The notes: generated by a model not told the origin, from the letters alone. A stretch of 64,000 nt of DNA from Temperatibacter marinus (GCF_031598375.1 NZ_CP123872.1:1302001-1366000); one strand, 5' to 3'. Positions 17,929 to 27,694 are shown, counted from the first letter of the stretch. Made by a program: numbers and translations.

Positions 17929-20106
17929 TTAGACAGCACCCTCTAGACCCCGTGCAGTATGTAATTTTTTATAACTGTCTATTAACCTGAGATGCTTGTC
18001 TAGTCCTTCAAGCTTCATGCTTGTTTTTGTAAGGCCATAAAATCTCACATCGCCCGTAACTGAACCAATAACATTTTCCATGATTGCGGCACCGTACATG
18101 CGGCCTAGGTTGTGTTTATAATCATCAAGCTCTAGGTCGTTGTCTAAGGTAATATCGAGTACAGCATTTAAGGCGCGGTAAAATAAAACCCGGTCGACGG
18201 TATTTTCATTGAAGGTTAAGAAATCTGTGACAATTTCCAGGGCCTCTTCATAGTTTTTTAAGGCACAGTGAATGAGGATTTTCAATTCACCAATATCAAG
18301 CTTGCCCCATACTGTATTTTCATCAAATGCAATGCCGATTAACTCAGCGATCACTGTATAATTATCTAGCTCTTCTTCTTCTAAGCGTTCCAGCAAGGCT
18401 TCTAACGCATCATCAGATAAGGAATGGATGTTGAGAATATCTTCTCTAAAGAGCAGCGCTTTATTAGTGTTATCCCAAATGAGATCTTCTATGGGATATA
18501 CTTCTGAATAGTCGGGCACTAAGATACGGCATGCAGCAGCACCGAAGTTTTCATGCGCGGCCACATATACCTCTTTCCCAAGTTCGGTGAGGATCGTCAT
18601 CAAGCGATCATTCTCTTCTTCTGTTGTGCCGCTAAAGTCCCATTCGCAGAATTCATAATCCTGTTTTGCACTAAAGAACCGCCATGAAATAACTCCTGTA
18701 GAATCGATAAAATGTTCTACAAAGTTATTTGGTTCTGCCACTGCCTGACTGTTGAAGGTTGGTGGCGGGACATCATTAAGCCCTTCAAAGCTGCGGCCTT
18801 GGAGTAATTCAGTGAGGGAGCGTTCCAGGGCCACTTCTAGACTTGGATGGGCTCCAAAAGAGGCAAAAACACCGCCGGTCTTCGGGTTCATCAAGGTCAC
18901 ACACATCACGGGGAACTTACCTCCTAGGGAGGCATCCTTGATCAAAACAGGGAAGCCTTTGTTTTCAAGTTCTTCAATGCCAGCCTGAATTGAAGGGTAT
19001 TTTTTTAAGATATCTGCTGGGACATCAGGCAGAATAATTTCTTCTTCAATGATTTGACGTTTCACTGCACGCTCAAATATCTCTGAGAGGCATTGGACCT
19101 TTGCCTCATTCAAATTATTGCCAGCACTCATACCGTTGCTGAGAAATAAATTTTCGATTAAATTTGAGGGGATATAGACGGTCTCTTGATCTGAAGAGCG
19201 GGTGAAGGGTAGGGCACAAATTCCGCGGTCAGCGCGGCCTGAATTTGTATCGATTAAATGAGAGGCCCTTAAGTCACCATCAGGATTATAGAGCTGCAAG
19301 CATCTTTCATCCATCAGCCCTTCGGGCAAAGCATCCTCGGGGCCTGCTTGGAACCATTTTTCATTGGGATAATGAACAAAGGCGCTGTTCGCAATTTCTT
19401 CGCCAAAAAAATAATCATTATAAAAGAAGTTACAGCTCATACGCTCAATATATTCGCCTAAAGCAGAACATAATGCGCTTTCTTTTGTTGCGCCTTTGCC
19501 ATTGGTGAAACACATAGGAGAAGCAGCTTCGCGGATATGCAGTGACCAGACATTGGGAACAATATTACGCCAAGAAGCCACTTCAATTTTAATACCAAGA
19601 TCTGTTAGGATCGCCGTCATGTTAGAAATGGTTTGCTCTAATGGCAAATCTTTACCGACAATCATAGTAGTGCCGTCGCTCGCATAGTCTTCTAGCAGCG
19701 ATGCATCCTCTAAATTATCAACGGGATCAATTTTAAAATCAGGGGTTTGTTGAATAACTTTTTTTACAGTGCAGCGATCAGCAGAACGGATAATGCCTTC
19801 CCTGTCTTTCTCAGAAATACTTTCAGGTAATTCGATTTGAATTTGAAAAGTTTGATTGTAGCGGTTTTCTGGATCGATAATGTTATTTTGAGAGACGCGG
19901 ATATCATCAGTTGGAATATCGCGAGCAAGACAATAAACTTTGACAAAATAAGCGGCACACAGCGCTGACGAGGCAAGAAAGTAATCGAAAGGACTAGGGG
20001 CGGTTCCATCTCCTTTGTACCGTATGGGTTGATCAGTGATAACAGTGAAATCATCAAACTTGGCCTCAAGTCGTAGATTATCTAAAAAATTTACAGTGAT
20101 TTCCAT
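17929..20106 (-). CDS. ycaO: OsmC/YcaO domain protein (ribosomal S12 methylthiolation accessory)
   Basis: 725 residues. An N-terminal OsmC-like domain (1-150) has both family cysteines, C50 in ASSALCAAY and C112 in ADRCTVKK. A YcaO domain follows, with GKGATKESALCSALGEYIERMS at 203-224 (the ATP/Mg-binding helix with ExxER). The rest is a helical C-terminal extension. YcaO enzymes activate amide backbones with ATP. E. coli YcaO is reported to aid RimO-dependent methylthiolation of ribosomal protein S12, and I assign the same role by family. The gene is divergent from a RoxA-like hydroxylase gene, giving two ribosome-modification genes on one intergenic region. Confidence 0.85.
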   Translation of the reverse strand: MEITVNFLDNLRLEAKFDDFTVITDQPIRYKGDGTAPSPFDYFLASSALCAAYFVKVYCLARDIPTDDIRVSQNNIIDPENRYNQTFQIQIELPESISEKDREGIIRSADRCTVKKVIQQTPDFKIDPVDNLEDASLLEDYASDGTTMIVGKDLPLEQTISNMTAILTDLGIKIEVASWRNIVPNVWSLHIREAASPMCFTNGKGATKESALCSALGEYIERMSCNFFYNDYFFGEEIANSAFVHYPNEKWFQAGPEDALPEGLMDERCLQLYNPDGDLRASHLIDTNSGRADRGICALPFTRSSDQETVYIPSNLIENLFLSNGMSAGNNLNEAKVQCLSEIFERAVKRQIIEEEIILPDVPADILKKYPSIQAGIEELENKGFPVLIKDASLGGKFPVMCVTLMNPKTGGVFASFGAHPSLEVALERSLTELLQGRSFEGLNDVPPPTFNSQAVAEPNNFVEHFIDSTGVISWRFFSAKQDYEFCEWDFSGTTEEENDRLMTILTELGKEVYVAAHENFGAAACRILVPDYSEVYPIEDLIWDNTNKALLFREDILNIHSLSDDALEALLERLEEEELDNYTVIAELIGIAFDENTVWGKLDIGELKILIHCALKNYEEALEIVTDFLTFNENTVDRVLFYRALNAVLDITLDNDLELDDYKHNLGRMYGAAIMENVIGSVTGDVRFYGLTKTSMKLEGLDKHLRLIDSYKKLHTARGLEGAV

Positions 20107-20233
20107 GTGACTACTCTTTTCTCTAACGATGTTCTAAAGAATTCGATACAGCTTATATCTGATATCTTGTAAGTTGAATATAGCTCTATATAAATAAAAC
20201 CTGAATATCGTTTACTTTCATGAGGCCATTTCC
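20107..20233. promoter_or_regulatory. Divergent promoter region between ycaO and the RoxA-like gene
   Basis: 127 bp, AT-rich, containing both starts' upstream signals. No clear dyad stands out. GAGG lies 9 bases before the rightward ATG at 20234. Confidence 0.4.
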
Positions 20234-21406
20234 ATGTCAATCATTCTAGATAGTTTGCCAACACCCGAAGAGTTCTTCCGCAATTATTGGAATAAAAAGC
20301 CTTTTGTGGTGCGCGGTATGATCCCTTCAACGGTGATCAGGTCCTTGATCGATGAAGATCATCTCGCGGGGCTTGCTATGGAAGAAGAAATTAAGTCGCG
20401 TCTTGTGCGTAAAGGGGAAAAGCAGTTTGAATGGACATGTCATCATGGGCCTTTTGAGGAGGAAGACTTTGCTGATTTAGGGGAGAAAGACTGGAGCTTG
20501 CTTGTCCAGAATGTTGACCTCTATCACAGGGCGACAGCAGAACTTCTAAAGCATTTCAATTTTTCTCCGCGCTGGTTACTCGATGATATAATGACCAGCT
20601 TTTCGCCCAAAGGCGGTACAGTGGGTGCCCACACAGATAGCTATCATGTATTCTTAGTCCAAGGCAAAGGCGAGAGATGCTGGAAAGTTGCACATACCCC
20701 CCTTAAGAAGGAAGAGTATATTGAAGAGATTTCTCTAAAAATATTAAAGGATGATTTTGAAGGCGAGGACATCACTGTCACAGAAGGTGATGTGATTTAC
20801 ATCCCCCCAAAATTTGCACATCAAGGCGTTAGCCTCGCACCTTCCATGACCTACTCTGTTGGCTTCTTAGGACCCTCTCTATCCGAGATGTTGATTGATT
20901 TCGGCCAGTATCTTGAAGAACATAATTCTGACATTTCACGGTATATGGGTCAAAACTTATCTGGAACTGCAGCCCCTTTTCAAGTCGCGCCCGATCATAT
21001 TGATGACTTAAAGTCTTTTATGACAGATGTCTTTGATCAGGATGATTTTGTGCAGTGGTTGCTGCACTATTTTTGCGCCCCCGTGCAGACGGAGGATGAG
21101 TATCCTGATGATGAATTTGATGATGATAGAGATGAGAGCCAAGCGGACTTCGCTAAAAGCATAATTGAAAATAAGTCTAGGGTGATCAAAGATCCTTCTG
21201 TCAAAATAATGTTCACGCCCTCGAAACAGCCGCACAGATATTGCGTTTCAATTGGTGTTGTCTCATTCGATTTAGACTTTTCAGATTTGACTTTAATCGA
21301 CAGCATGGCAAAAGAAGAGCCCTTTACGGGGGAAGTTTTTGCAGGCCATGTTGATATTTTGCAACGTTTGCTCACCCGCAATATTCTTTATAGAGTTAAT
21401 CAATAG
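20234..21406 (+). CDS. JmjC/cupin-4 oxygenase, RoxA-like (ribosomal protein L16 arginine hydroxylase)
   Basis: 390 residues. It begins with the family pattern FFRNYWNKKPFVVRG. The Fe(II)-binding facial triad is H133 and D135 in GAHTDSYHVF and H196 in KFAHQGVS. A winged-helix-like C-terminal half follows, interrupted by a strongly acidic stretch near 285-305. E. coli YcfD/RoxA is a 2-oxoglutarate oxygenase that hydroxylates an arginine of ribosomal protein L16, so this is the best guess for function. It is followed 20 bp later by an SRPBCC-like gene on the same strand. Confidence 0.85.
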   Translation: MSIILDSLPTPEEFFRNYWNKKPFVVRGMIPSTVIRSLIDEDHLAGLAMEEEIKSRLVRKGEKQFEWTCHHGPFEEEDFADLGEKDWSLLVQNVDLYHRATAELLKHFNFSPRWLLDDIMTSFSPKGGTVGAHTDSYHVFLVQGKGERCWKVAHTPLKKEEYIEEISLKILKDDFEGEDITVTEGDVIYIPPKFAHQGVSLAPSMTYSVGFLGPSLSEMLIDFGQYLEEHNSDISRYMGQNLSGTAAPFQVAPDHIDDLKSFMTDVFDQDDFVQWLLHYFCAPVQTEDEYPDDEFDDDRDESQADFAKSIIENKSRVIKDPSVKIMFTPSKQPHRYCVSIGVVSFDLDFSDLTLIDSMAKEEPFTGEVFAGHVDILQRLLTRNILYRVNQ

Positions 21407-21426
21407 TTTCATGATAGGAGGCGGAC

Positions 21427-21969
21427 ATGTTTACTCGCGCTATACTACTTTTTATGACCATTATTAGTTTTTCGGCCTATGCTGATGACACAATCGTCGA
21501 AGAGGCTGATGGCTTGTCCTATGTCTATACGTCGTATTATGAAATAACGATTGATCGAAATTCTGCCGCCATTTGGCCCATTGTAAAAAACCTTCCTGCA
21601 TGGATGTATGAGTTTGAATTGTCCTACGTAAGCGGCGAGAAGGGCGCAGAAGGTGAAGTTCTCAGGTTATATCCTGGACAGGAGTTTTTCATTCAAGTGA
21701 CAAAGCTCATTCCTGAAAAGTTATTGGCAATCGTGAATTCACCTTCAAAATTTAGAGGGGAATCCTCAACAGGTTCGGCCGTAATTCATTTGAATGAGCG
21801 AGGCAATAAAACAGTCGTGAGTCTCACTATGAGCCGGCGATATACGTGGCACGGTGAGGGTGAAAATCCCATGAAAGCAATGCGCAAATCAGCAGCCTTT
21901 GCCGAGAATGCGAAGGCCATGTGGCAAGAAAAATTCTTAGGCCGTTTAAAAGAGTTAGCAGAAAAGTAA
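21427..21969 (+). CDS. Exported SRPBCC/START-like protein
   Basis: 180 residues. The first 19 residues form a signal peptide (hydrophobic ILLFMTIISFSAYA). The mature part has the polyketide-cyclase/START pattern: YYEITIDRNSAAIWPIVKNLPAWM at the start, a strand-rich middle and a long C-terminal helix (AFAENAKAMWQEKFLGRLKELA). Such folds bind lipids or other hydrophobic ligands; no ligand is predictable. GGAGG lies 6 bases upstream, and it is close behind the RoxA-like gene, so probably co-transcribed. Confidence 0.7.
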   Translation: MFTRAILLFMTIISFSAYADDTIVEEADGLSYVYTSYYEITIDRNSAAIWPIVKNLPAWMYEFELSYVSGEKGAEGEVLRLYPGQEFFIQVTKLIPEKLLAIVNSPSKFRGESSTGSAVIHLNERGNKTVVSLTMSRRYTWHGEGENPMKAMRKSAAFAENAKAMWQEKFLGRLKELAEK

Positions 21970-21983
21970 ACGGCCTCTCTATT

Positions 21984-22751
21984 TTATGCGAATAATTCGT
22001 TCAAATAAGCCGCGATACGAACGCCGCCCATGGTCAGGCGTTTGTTCATAGTTGCTCTATGCTTATACGCATAGCTATACCAAAGATTAGTGCTTTCTGG
22101 ATAGATGGTATCTCTGATCTTCGTACTTTCTCCAATCCAAACTTTCGGATCTGTTACTGACCAGCGTTTCACGTCGGCTTCAGTGTAATCGTTTTTGAGA
22201 AATTCAACATAGTCTCTATAAGAAAGATTTTGACCCTGTATCATTTGCGTATCCCATACTCGATGCAGGTTAGAGTCTTGGCCGAAATATTTTACTTTAA
22301 AATCATTGCCGCCACGATCCGTGCCATCCCCAGCGTGAAGAGGTTGGTGCAAATCTCCAATAATATGGACGATAAATCTGAGAGCGCGTTGCTTATCGGC
22401 AAGGGCGGTTTTTTCTGAAGTTAAGACAGCAGAAAACATTTTTAGAGCGGTTACGCTATCACCGCGTTCAGGCGCGCCAACATTCAGATAGACTTTGCCT
22501 TTGGGTACCGTCACATAATGATAGGGACCCGACTTTTTCCAAAAATCTTCTTTACTAGAGCGCATGAAATCCGCCCATGTTGAGGCTTCAGCAAGACTTT
22601 CGCCCCCCAAGATTTCCTTGATGGCAGCCTTGGCTTCTTCAGAGAGATACATCTCCGCAATCGCCCCTGTAATTCTATGGCCATTCTGCCCCCAAGCTTG
22701 AACATTAAAAGTTAGTACTAGGGTTGCAACAAATACAAGGATGGTTTTCAT
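21984..22751 (-). CDS. Secreted S1/P1-family nuclease
   Basis: 255 residues with a signal peptide ending in VQA, so the mature N-terminus is Trp20, the first zinc ligand of S1/P1 enzymes. His25 lies in WGQNGHRITG. Other zinc-site motifs are STWADFMRS, PYHYVTVP, FIVHIIGDLHQPLHAGDGTDRGGND and NLHRVWDTQMI. Three-zinc enzymes of this family degrade single-stranded RNA and DNA, releasing 5'-mononucleotides, often to acquire phosphate or nucleosides. It is convergent with the SRPBCC gene and has no obvious operon partner. Confidence 0.92.
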   Translation of the reverse strand: MKTILVFVATLVLTFNVQAWGQNGHRITGAIAEMYLSEEAKAAIKEILGGESLAEASTWADFMRSSKEDFWKKSGPYHYVTVPKGKVYLNVGAPERGDSVTALKMFSAVLTSEKTALADKQRALRFIVHIIGDLHQPLHAGDGTDRGGNDFKVKYFGQDSNLHRVWDTQMIQGQNLSYRDYVEFLKNDYTEADVKRWSVTDPKVWIGESTKIRDTIYPESTNLWYSYAYKHRATMNKRLTMGGVRIAAYLNELFA

Positions 22752-22893
22752 GACGGCCTCTCAAATCTCTAATTTTGGGTATTCACACCTATATAGTGTA
22801 AATAGCCTTCAAAAGATAGGCGGCATCTAGATTTATTTGGCTTGCAATCAGAGAGGGTTGATGCACAGTATATTTGCTGGAAGAGGGTTAATT

Positions 22894-24351
22894 ATGCAAA
22901 AGCTAGATGTCTTAATTATTGGTGCGGGCATATCCGGTATTGGATATGGGGCTTATCTATCTATGAATTGCCCAGATAAGAGTTTTCGATTGATTGAAAC
23001 GCGACAAAATTTGGGCGGGACGTGGGATTTATATAAATATCCAGGCATTCGGTCAGACTCGGATATGTATACATTTGGGTATAAATTTAAACCATGGAAT
23101 AAGCCAAAAGATATCTCACCAGCAGCAGACATTCTTTCGTATCTAAATGAAACGGTTGATGATTTTAAGATGCGGCCTAAAATTGATTTTCAGCACTGCG
23201 TTAAGAAAGCCAACTGGGTAAGCGCTCAAAAATGTTGGCATGTAACAGTTCAGAATGTTCAAACGGGGGAAGAATACCTTTATGAGGCACGTTATGTGAT
23301 CGCGTCCACTGGCTATTATGATTATGAGAAGCCCTATCTTCCAAACTTTAAAGGACAAGAGCGCTTCAAGGGGGATTTTTTTCATGCACAGCTTTGGCCC
23401 GACGCCTTATGCTATAAAGATAAAAAGGTTGTCGTGATTGGCAGCGGAGCAACAGCGGTCACTATCGTGCCGAATATGGTTCATGAGGTTGATCACGTGA
23501 CCATGCTGCAGCGCTCCCCCACCTATATGATGTCTGTCCCCGGGTCATTTTTATCCCATAAAATTATCAAAGCCTTCCTCCCCCAGAAATGGGCGCATGC
23601 TGTCATTCGGAAAAAAATACTGACTCAAATGCGGTTGTTATTATGGGCCTGTGATCGATTCCCGATACGCGTACGCCGTTACCTTATGGAACAAGCCTCA
23701 CAGCATCTTGAAGGGAAAATAGATGTGGAGACACATTTCAACCCCCACTATAACCCTTGGGAACAGAGGTTGTGCTTCATGCCGGACGGTGACTTTTTTA
23801 AAGCACTGCTAACAGAGAAAGCGTCCGTGGTTACGGACCATATTGAAGCCTTTACAGATACGGGCATCCAATTAAAATCTGGAAATCATTTAGAGGCAGA
23901 TATCATTATTGCTGCAACAGGGTTGAATTTGAAGATTCAAAAGCATTTTGAATATTTTAAAGATGATGAGCCTGTTAATACAGCTGAGCTTTTTACATAT
24001 AAAGGGGTCATGTTAGCTGGCTTGCCAAATCTATTTCCTGTGATGGGCTATTCAGGACAATCATGGACCTTAAAGGTAGATTTAGCAGCGCAATATTTTT
24101 GTGACCTATTGAAGCTAGCGGACCAAAAAGGGGCTGTGAGTGTGACACCAAAACCACCGGTGACGGATGGAAAAAAGGTCTATAGTCTTTTTGGAAAACG
24201 TCTTGAGAAAGCGTCTTATATCAAAAGAGCTCTAGATCAAATGCCACTGCAGTTGGAGGAAGAGCCATATAGTTTTCTTGATCTGCAACAAAAAGATAAG
24301 AAAATTCTCGCCAAGAGCCAGATCGATGATGGCTATTTAATTTTTGAGTAG
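22894..24351 (+). CDS. FAD-dependent monooxygenase, Baeyer-Villiger/FMO type
   Basis: 485 residues from the chosen ATG, which places GAGISG (first FAD Rossmann, GxGxxG) at the usual N-terminal position. An ATG at 22861 preceded by GAGAGGG would add 11 residues and is also possible. The Baeyer-Villiger fingerprint FxGxxxHxxxWP appears as FKGDFFHAQLWP. The second, NADPH-binding Rossmann is VVVIGSGATAV. The likely reaction is oxygen insertion next to a ketone to give an ester, or another FMO oxidation. The SDR gene follows within 10 bp and a lipase/esterase gene converges, suggesting a ketone-to-ester-to-acid module. Confidence 0.88.
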   Translation: MQKLDVLIIGAGISGIGYGAYLSMNCPDKSFRLIETRQNLGGTWDLYKYPGIRSDSDMYTFGYKFKPWNKPKDISPAADILSYLNETVDDFKMRPKIDFQHCVKKANWVSAQKCWHVTVQNVQTGEEYLYEARYVIASTGYYDYEKPYLPNFKGQERFKGDFFHAQLWPDALCYKDKKVVVIGSGATAVTIVPNMVHEVDHVTMLQRSPTYMMSVPGSFLSHKIIKAFLPQKWAHAVIRKKILTQMRLLLWACDRFPIRVRRYLMEQASQHLEGKIDVETHFNPHYNPWEQRLCFMPDGDFFKALLTEKASVVTDHIEAFTDTGIQLKSGNHLEADIIIAATGLNLKIQKHFEYFKDDEPVNTAELFTYKGVMLAGLPNLFPVMGYSGQSWTLKVDLAAQYFCDLLKLADQKGAVSVTPKPPVTDGKKVYSLFGKRLEKASYIKRALDQMPLQLEEEPYSFLDLQQKDKKILAKSQIDDGYLIFE

Positions 24352-24361
24352 GAGCAAAATC

Positions 24362-25168
24362 ATGTTTGAAGATAAAACAATTGTTATTACAGGGGCGGCG
24401 AGCGGTATAGGAAAAGCCCTTGCCAAGGCTTTTGCAGAGCGGGGCAGTCATCTTGCTCTTGTTGATCTTAAAGAAGAAGCTCTTGCAGCCTTGGTACAAT
24501 CACTGGAAGGAAGTCCTGGAAAGATAACATCGTATCATGCAGATGTTGGGGATGCTGATGTGGTCCGTGCATTACCAGAGCAAATATTGAATGACCACGA
24601 AGAAATTAATGTGCTGATCAATAACGCAGGCATCGCCATTGGTGCAGATTTCAAGAATACTTCGGAAACACAGTTTGATCGGTTGCTTCAGGTCAACCTG
24701 TTTGGCGTGGTGAATATGACACGAGCTTTTATGCCTGCTTTGGAGAAAGCTTCCTTCGCAAAACTCGTAAATATTTCAAGTATTTTTGGTTTTATTGCTC
24801 CGCCAAATCAGACGGCTTATTGTGCCAGTAAGTTCGCTGTGCGAGGCTTTACCGAAAGTTTACGCCATGAGTATCGACGGAGTCATATTGCTATTAGTTG
24901 TGTTCATCCTGGAGGTGTTGCGACCAATATCGCCAAAGATTCGCTTTTCCCAGATACATTAAAAGAGGTAGAGCGTGAGCATTTGCTTTCCTTGGCAGAA
25001 AAGGCGTTGGTGGCACCTCCAGCCTATGCTGCAGAGGTGATCATTAAAGGACTTGAGAAAAATAAACCAAGAATCTTTATTGGTAAAGATGCTTTGATGG
25101 CCCGCTTTTTTCAAAGACTATTTCCGCTCACATATATGAAATATATCGGTAAGCGCGTGTCTCTTTAG
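24362..25168 (+). CDS. Short-chain dehydrogenase/reductase (SDR)
   Basis: 268 residues. The cofactor motif is TGAASGIG near the start, with the structural motif NNAG and the catalytic Ser and YCASK pair (NISSIFG, then AYCASKFAV). The acidic VDLKEEA after the second strand suggests NAD preference, an inference. The ATG at 24362 has AGGAG 7 bases upstream; an in-frame TTG at 24344 overlaps the previous gene and is less likely. It overlaps the convergent esterase gene by four bases. Beside a Baeyer-Villiger-type enzyme it may oxidise the alcohol released from the ester or provide the ketone. Confidence 0.9.
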   Translation: MFEDKTIVITGAASGIGKALAKAFAERGSHLALVDLKEEALAALVQSLEGSPGKITSYHADVGDADVVRALPEQILNDHEEINVLINNAGIAIGADFKNTSETQFDRLLQVNLFGVVNMTRAFMPALEKASFAKLVNISSIFGFIAPPNQTAYCASKFAVRGFTESLRHEYRRSHIAISCVHPGGVATNIAKDSLFPDTLKEVEREHLLSLAEKALVAPPAYAAEVIIKGLEKNKPRIFIGKDALMARFFQRLFPLTYMKYIGKRVSL

Positions 25169-26196
25169 GGAGTTTTTTCTAGAAAATTTACCATTTTATC
25201 TAAAGACTGTTCAAATGCAGCCTTTGCCGATTTTACATGACCTGAAAGGTTTAGCATAGGATGCGGCAATCCTTCATAGCATGTGGCGTCAACCGATACC
25301 CCTGCCTCAGCTAGCTTAGAGGCATACGCCATGCCTTCATCGCGGAGCGGATCAAAGGCTGCTGTTGAAATGATTGCCGGGCAAACACCCTCGACGACAC
25401 CATAAAGAGGAGAGATTCTCGGATCTTTTTTATCGACATCTGCTGGAATATAAAGATCAATGAACCACTGAATCAGTGTCTCATCCAAAAGATAACCCTT
25501 CCCAAAGGTTGAAATGGAAGGATGAAAATGGGCTAGGTCTACCCACGGAACCCATAGCATCTGCAGACAAGGAGGTTGGTCGTGGTCCTTAAGCTGTTGA
25601 GCGAGAATTGCAGCAATATTACCGCCTGCGCTATCGCCGCCAATGATAATTTTCCTGGCATCAATTCGAAAATTTTCTGCATGATCAACGACATAATCAT
25701 AAGCGGCAATACAGTCTTCAATACCTGCTGGAAAGACATGCTCGGGAGCCATGCGATAGTCGATTGAGATGACCTTACATTTTGCATAGGACGCAATTTT
25801 TGAACAAATACCGTGATGCGACTTTGGTGACCCAGCCACATGTCCACCGCCGTGGAAATAAACTAGAACCGGGGTGACACGGTCAATGAGTTTCTTCGGT
25901 GCGATAAACAGAGCTGGCACATCGTGGCCGCCGCCTTGGATGATCAACTCTGTGGTTTCTATAGAACGATCAGGCTTTGGGGCGAGCATAGGGCCAGATT
26001 GTTCAATATCAAAACGCAGATGCTCTGGCGTTAATTGGTCGCCAAATTGAGGCGGAGATATCTCTAAGATAAATTGAACGTAAGGATCGAGTGTCTTACC
26101 GTTTACAGTAACAGCCGGCCCCACCATCAAGCGGATTAGACCCTTTGGAAGTGCACAAATGAAACGCGCAAATAAAGCTTCAAATTTTTGCCTCAT
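25165..26196 (-). CDS. Alpha/beta hydrolase, HSL-type esterase/lipase
   Basis: 343 residues. The oxyanion-hole motif HGGGHVAGS and the nucleophile motif GGDSAGG are those of the hormone-sensitive-lipase family. Asp in FDPLRDEG and His in GLPHPML complete the triad. Such enzymes hydrolyse short to medium acyl esters. The 3' end overlaps the SDR gene by four bases on the opposite strand. Function with the neighbouring monooxygenase and SDR is plausible but rests on position only. Confidence 0.9.
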   Translation of the reverse strand: MRQKFEALFARFICALPKGLIRLMVGPAVTVNGKTLDPYVQFILEISPPQFGDQLTPEHLRFDIEQSGPMLAPKPDRSIETTELIIQGGGHDVPALFIAPKKLIDRVTPVLVYFHGGGHVAGSPKSHHGICSKIASYAKCKVISIDYRMAPEHVFPAGIEDCIAAYDYVVDHAENFRIDARKIIIGGDSAGGNIAAILAQQLKDHDQPPCLQMLWVPWVDLAHFHPSISTFGKGYLLDETLIQWFIDLYIPADVDKKDPRISPLYGVVEGVCPAIISTAAFDPLRDEGMAYASKLAEAGVSVDATCYEGLPHPMLNLSGHVKSAKAAFEQSLDKMVNFLEKTP

Positions 26197-26250
26197 GGTG
26201 ATTCCTTTTCAATCACATTTAATCTCTCGACCCCAAAGTTTTGACCAGAC

Positions 26251-26280
26251 AAAAAAACCGCCATCCAAGGATAGCGGTTT
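26251..26280 (-). terminator. Rho-independent terminator of the NSS transporter gene
   Basis: On the minus strand, AAACCGCTATCC pairs with GGATGGCGGTTT (11 of 12, one wobble) around a tiny loop, then a run of seven T. It lies 22 bp past the transporter stop and separates it from the esterase gene. Confidence 0.85.
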
Positions 26281-26302
26281 CCTCTTGTTTTATGAGATAG
26301 TC

Positions 26303-27694
26303 TTAAAAGACTCCTAGGCCACTGGCGAGAACCCAAATAAGAGCTGCCGGGCAGACATATTTAATAAGAACATGCCAGATTTCAAAGACACCGCCTTCAG
26401 GAAGACCCATTTCATCTTTCATGCTATCACGGCTTACAAACCAGCCAACAAAGATCGCAAGTAAGAGGCCACCTACAGGCATGATGATATTTGAAACGGT
26501 GAAGTCAATGATTTCACCCATATTGGCAACTTTACCATTTGGCAATTGCTCAAGGCCCATCCATGCTAATGGCAGGAATTCAGCTGCATCATTCCATGAG
26601 AAGACAGTCATCAATCCTACTGCAAATGCAATGGCTCCACCAATGATTGCTGCTCTCCAGCGTGTCATGCCAAATTTTTCTTCAAAATAAGCAACACCCG
26701 GCTCGAGAAGCGAAATAGATGATGTGATCGCTGCTATTGTGAGTAAGACAAAGAAGGCTGTTGCGATAAAGCTACCGCCAGGCATCTGCCCAAAAGCAAT
26801 GGGAAGTGTCTTAAAGATTAAGCTAGGACCAGCATCTGGGGCGAGGCCATATGCAAAAACAAGCGGGAAGATAGCAAGCCCTGCAATCAAGGCGACTAGA
26901 GTATCCGCTGTGGCGATTAAGGCGCCAGACTTATGAAGGCTAATGTCCTTCGGTAAATACGAGCCATAAGCCAGCATTGTTCCAACAGTGACTGATAAAG
27001 AGAAAAAGGCCTGCCCAAGAGCGCTTAGGGCTGTTGAGCCATTAATCTTAGACCAATCAGGTGTAAAGAGAAATTCTGCGGTCTTTACCATATCCCCAGT
27101 TGCAAGAGAATAACCCAAAAGCAACAAAATGATGAGGAATAACAGGGGCATTAGATAAGTTACGGCCTTTTCTAGACCCCCCTTTATGCCTTTTCCAACG
27201 ATCACGACTGTTACCATGATAAAGAGTAGATGCCAGAAAGTTACCGTCCCAGCATTGCTCGTAAATTCACCCATTGCCGCTGTTGCCGCATCAGCCGTGA
27301 TGTCACTAAAAGCACCAGTCGCCGCTTGAATAACATAGCTCATAACCCACCCAGCGATCACGCTGTAGAAAGATAGGAGGCCCAAACCGCCACCGAAAGT
27401 ACCAATATGACCAAGCCATGCCCATTTCGGATTAGCTGCAGATTCTTTCGCAATCGCCCCCAAAGAGCCTATGGGGCTTTTGCCACCACGTCGCCCAATA
27501 GATAGCTCTGCAATTAAAACAGGCAAGCCAATTAAAAAGACGAAAGCAATATACATTAAAATGAAAGCAGATCCGCCGTTCTCACCTGCAACATAAGGAA
27601 ACCTCCAAATGTTGCCGAGACCGACAGCAGAACCTACCGCTGCAAAAATAAAAGCCATTCTAGATGACCATTGAACTTGAGCTGCACCAGCCAT
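26303..27694 (-). CDS. Sodium-dependent transporter, NSS/SNF family
   Basis: 463 residues, about 11-12 membrane helices. The helix 1 signature, FIFAAVGSAVGLGNIWRFPYVAGENGG, spans two fields of conserved Na and substrate contacts (the GLGNIWRFPY core is unmistakable). Bacterial members such as LeuT and Tyt1 import amino acids with sodium. I chose the ATG at 27694 because GGAGGGG lies 9 bases upstream; the upstream in-frame ATG has no such site. A terminator follows. Confidence 0.92.
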   Translation of the reverse strand: MAGAAQVQWSSRMAFIFAAVGSAVGLGNIWRFPYVAGENGGSAFILMYIAFVFLIGLPVLIAELSIGRRGGKSPIGSLGAIAKESAANPKWAWLGHIGTFGGGLGLLSFYSVIAGWVMSYVIQAATGAFSDITADAATAAMGEFTSNAGTVTFWHLLFIMVTVVIVGKGIKGGLEKAVTYLMPLLFLIILLLLGYSLATGDMVKTAEFLFTPDWSKINGSTALSALGQAFFSLSVTVGTMLAYGSYLPKDISLHKSGALIATADTLVALIAGLAIFPLVFAYGLAPDAGPSLIFKTLPIAFGQMPGGSFIATAFFVLLTIAAITSSISLLEPGVAYFEEKFGMTRWRAAIIGGAIAFAVGLMTVFSWNDAAEFLPLAWMGLEQLPNGKVANMGEIIDFTVSNIIMPVGGLLLAIFVGWFVSRDSMKDEMGLPEGGVFEIWHVLIKYVCPAALIWVLASGLGVF

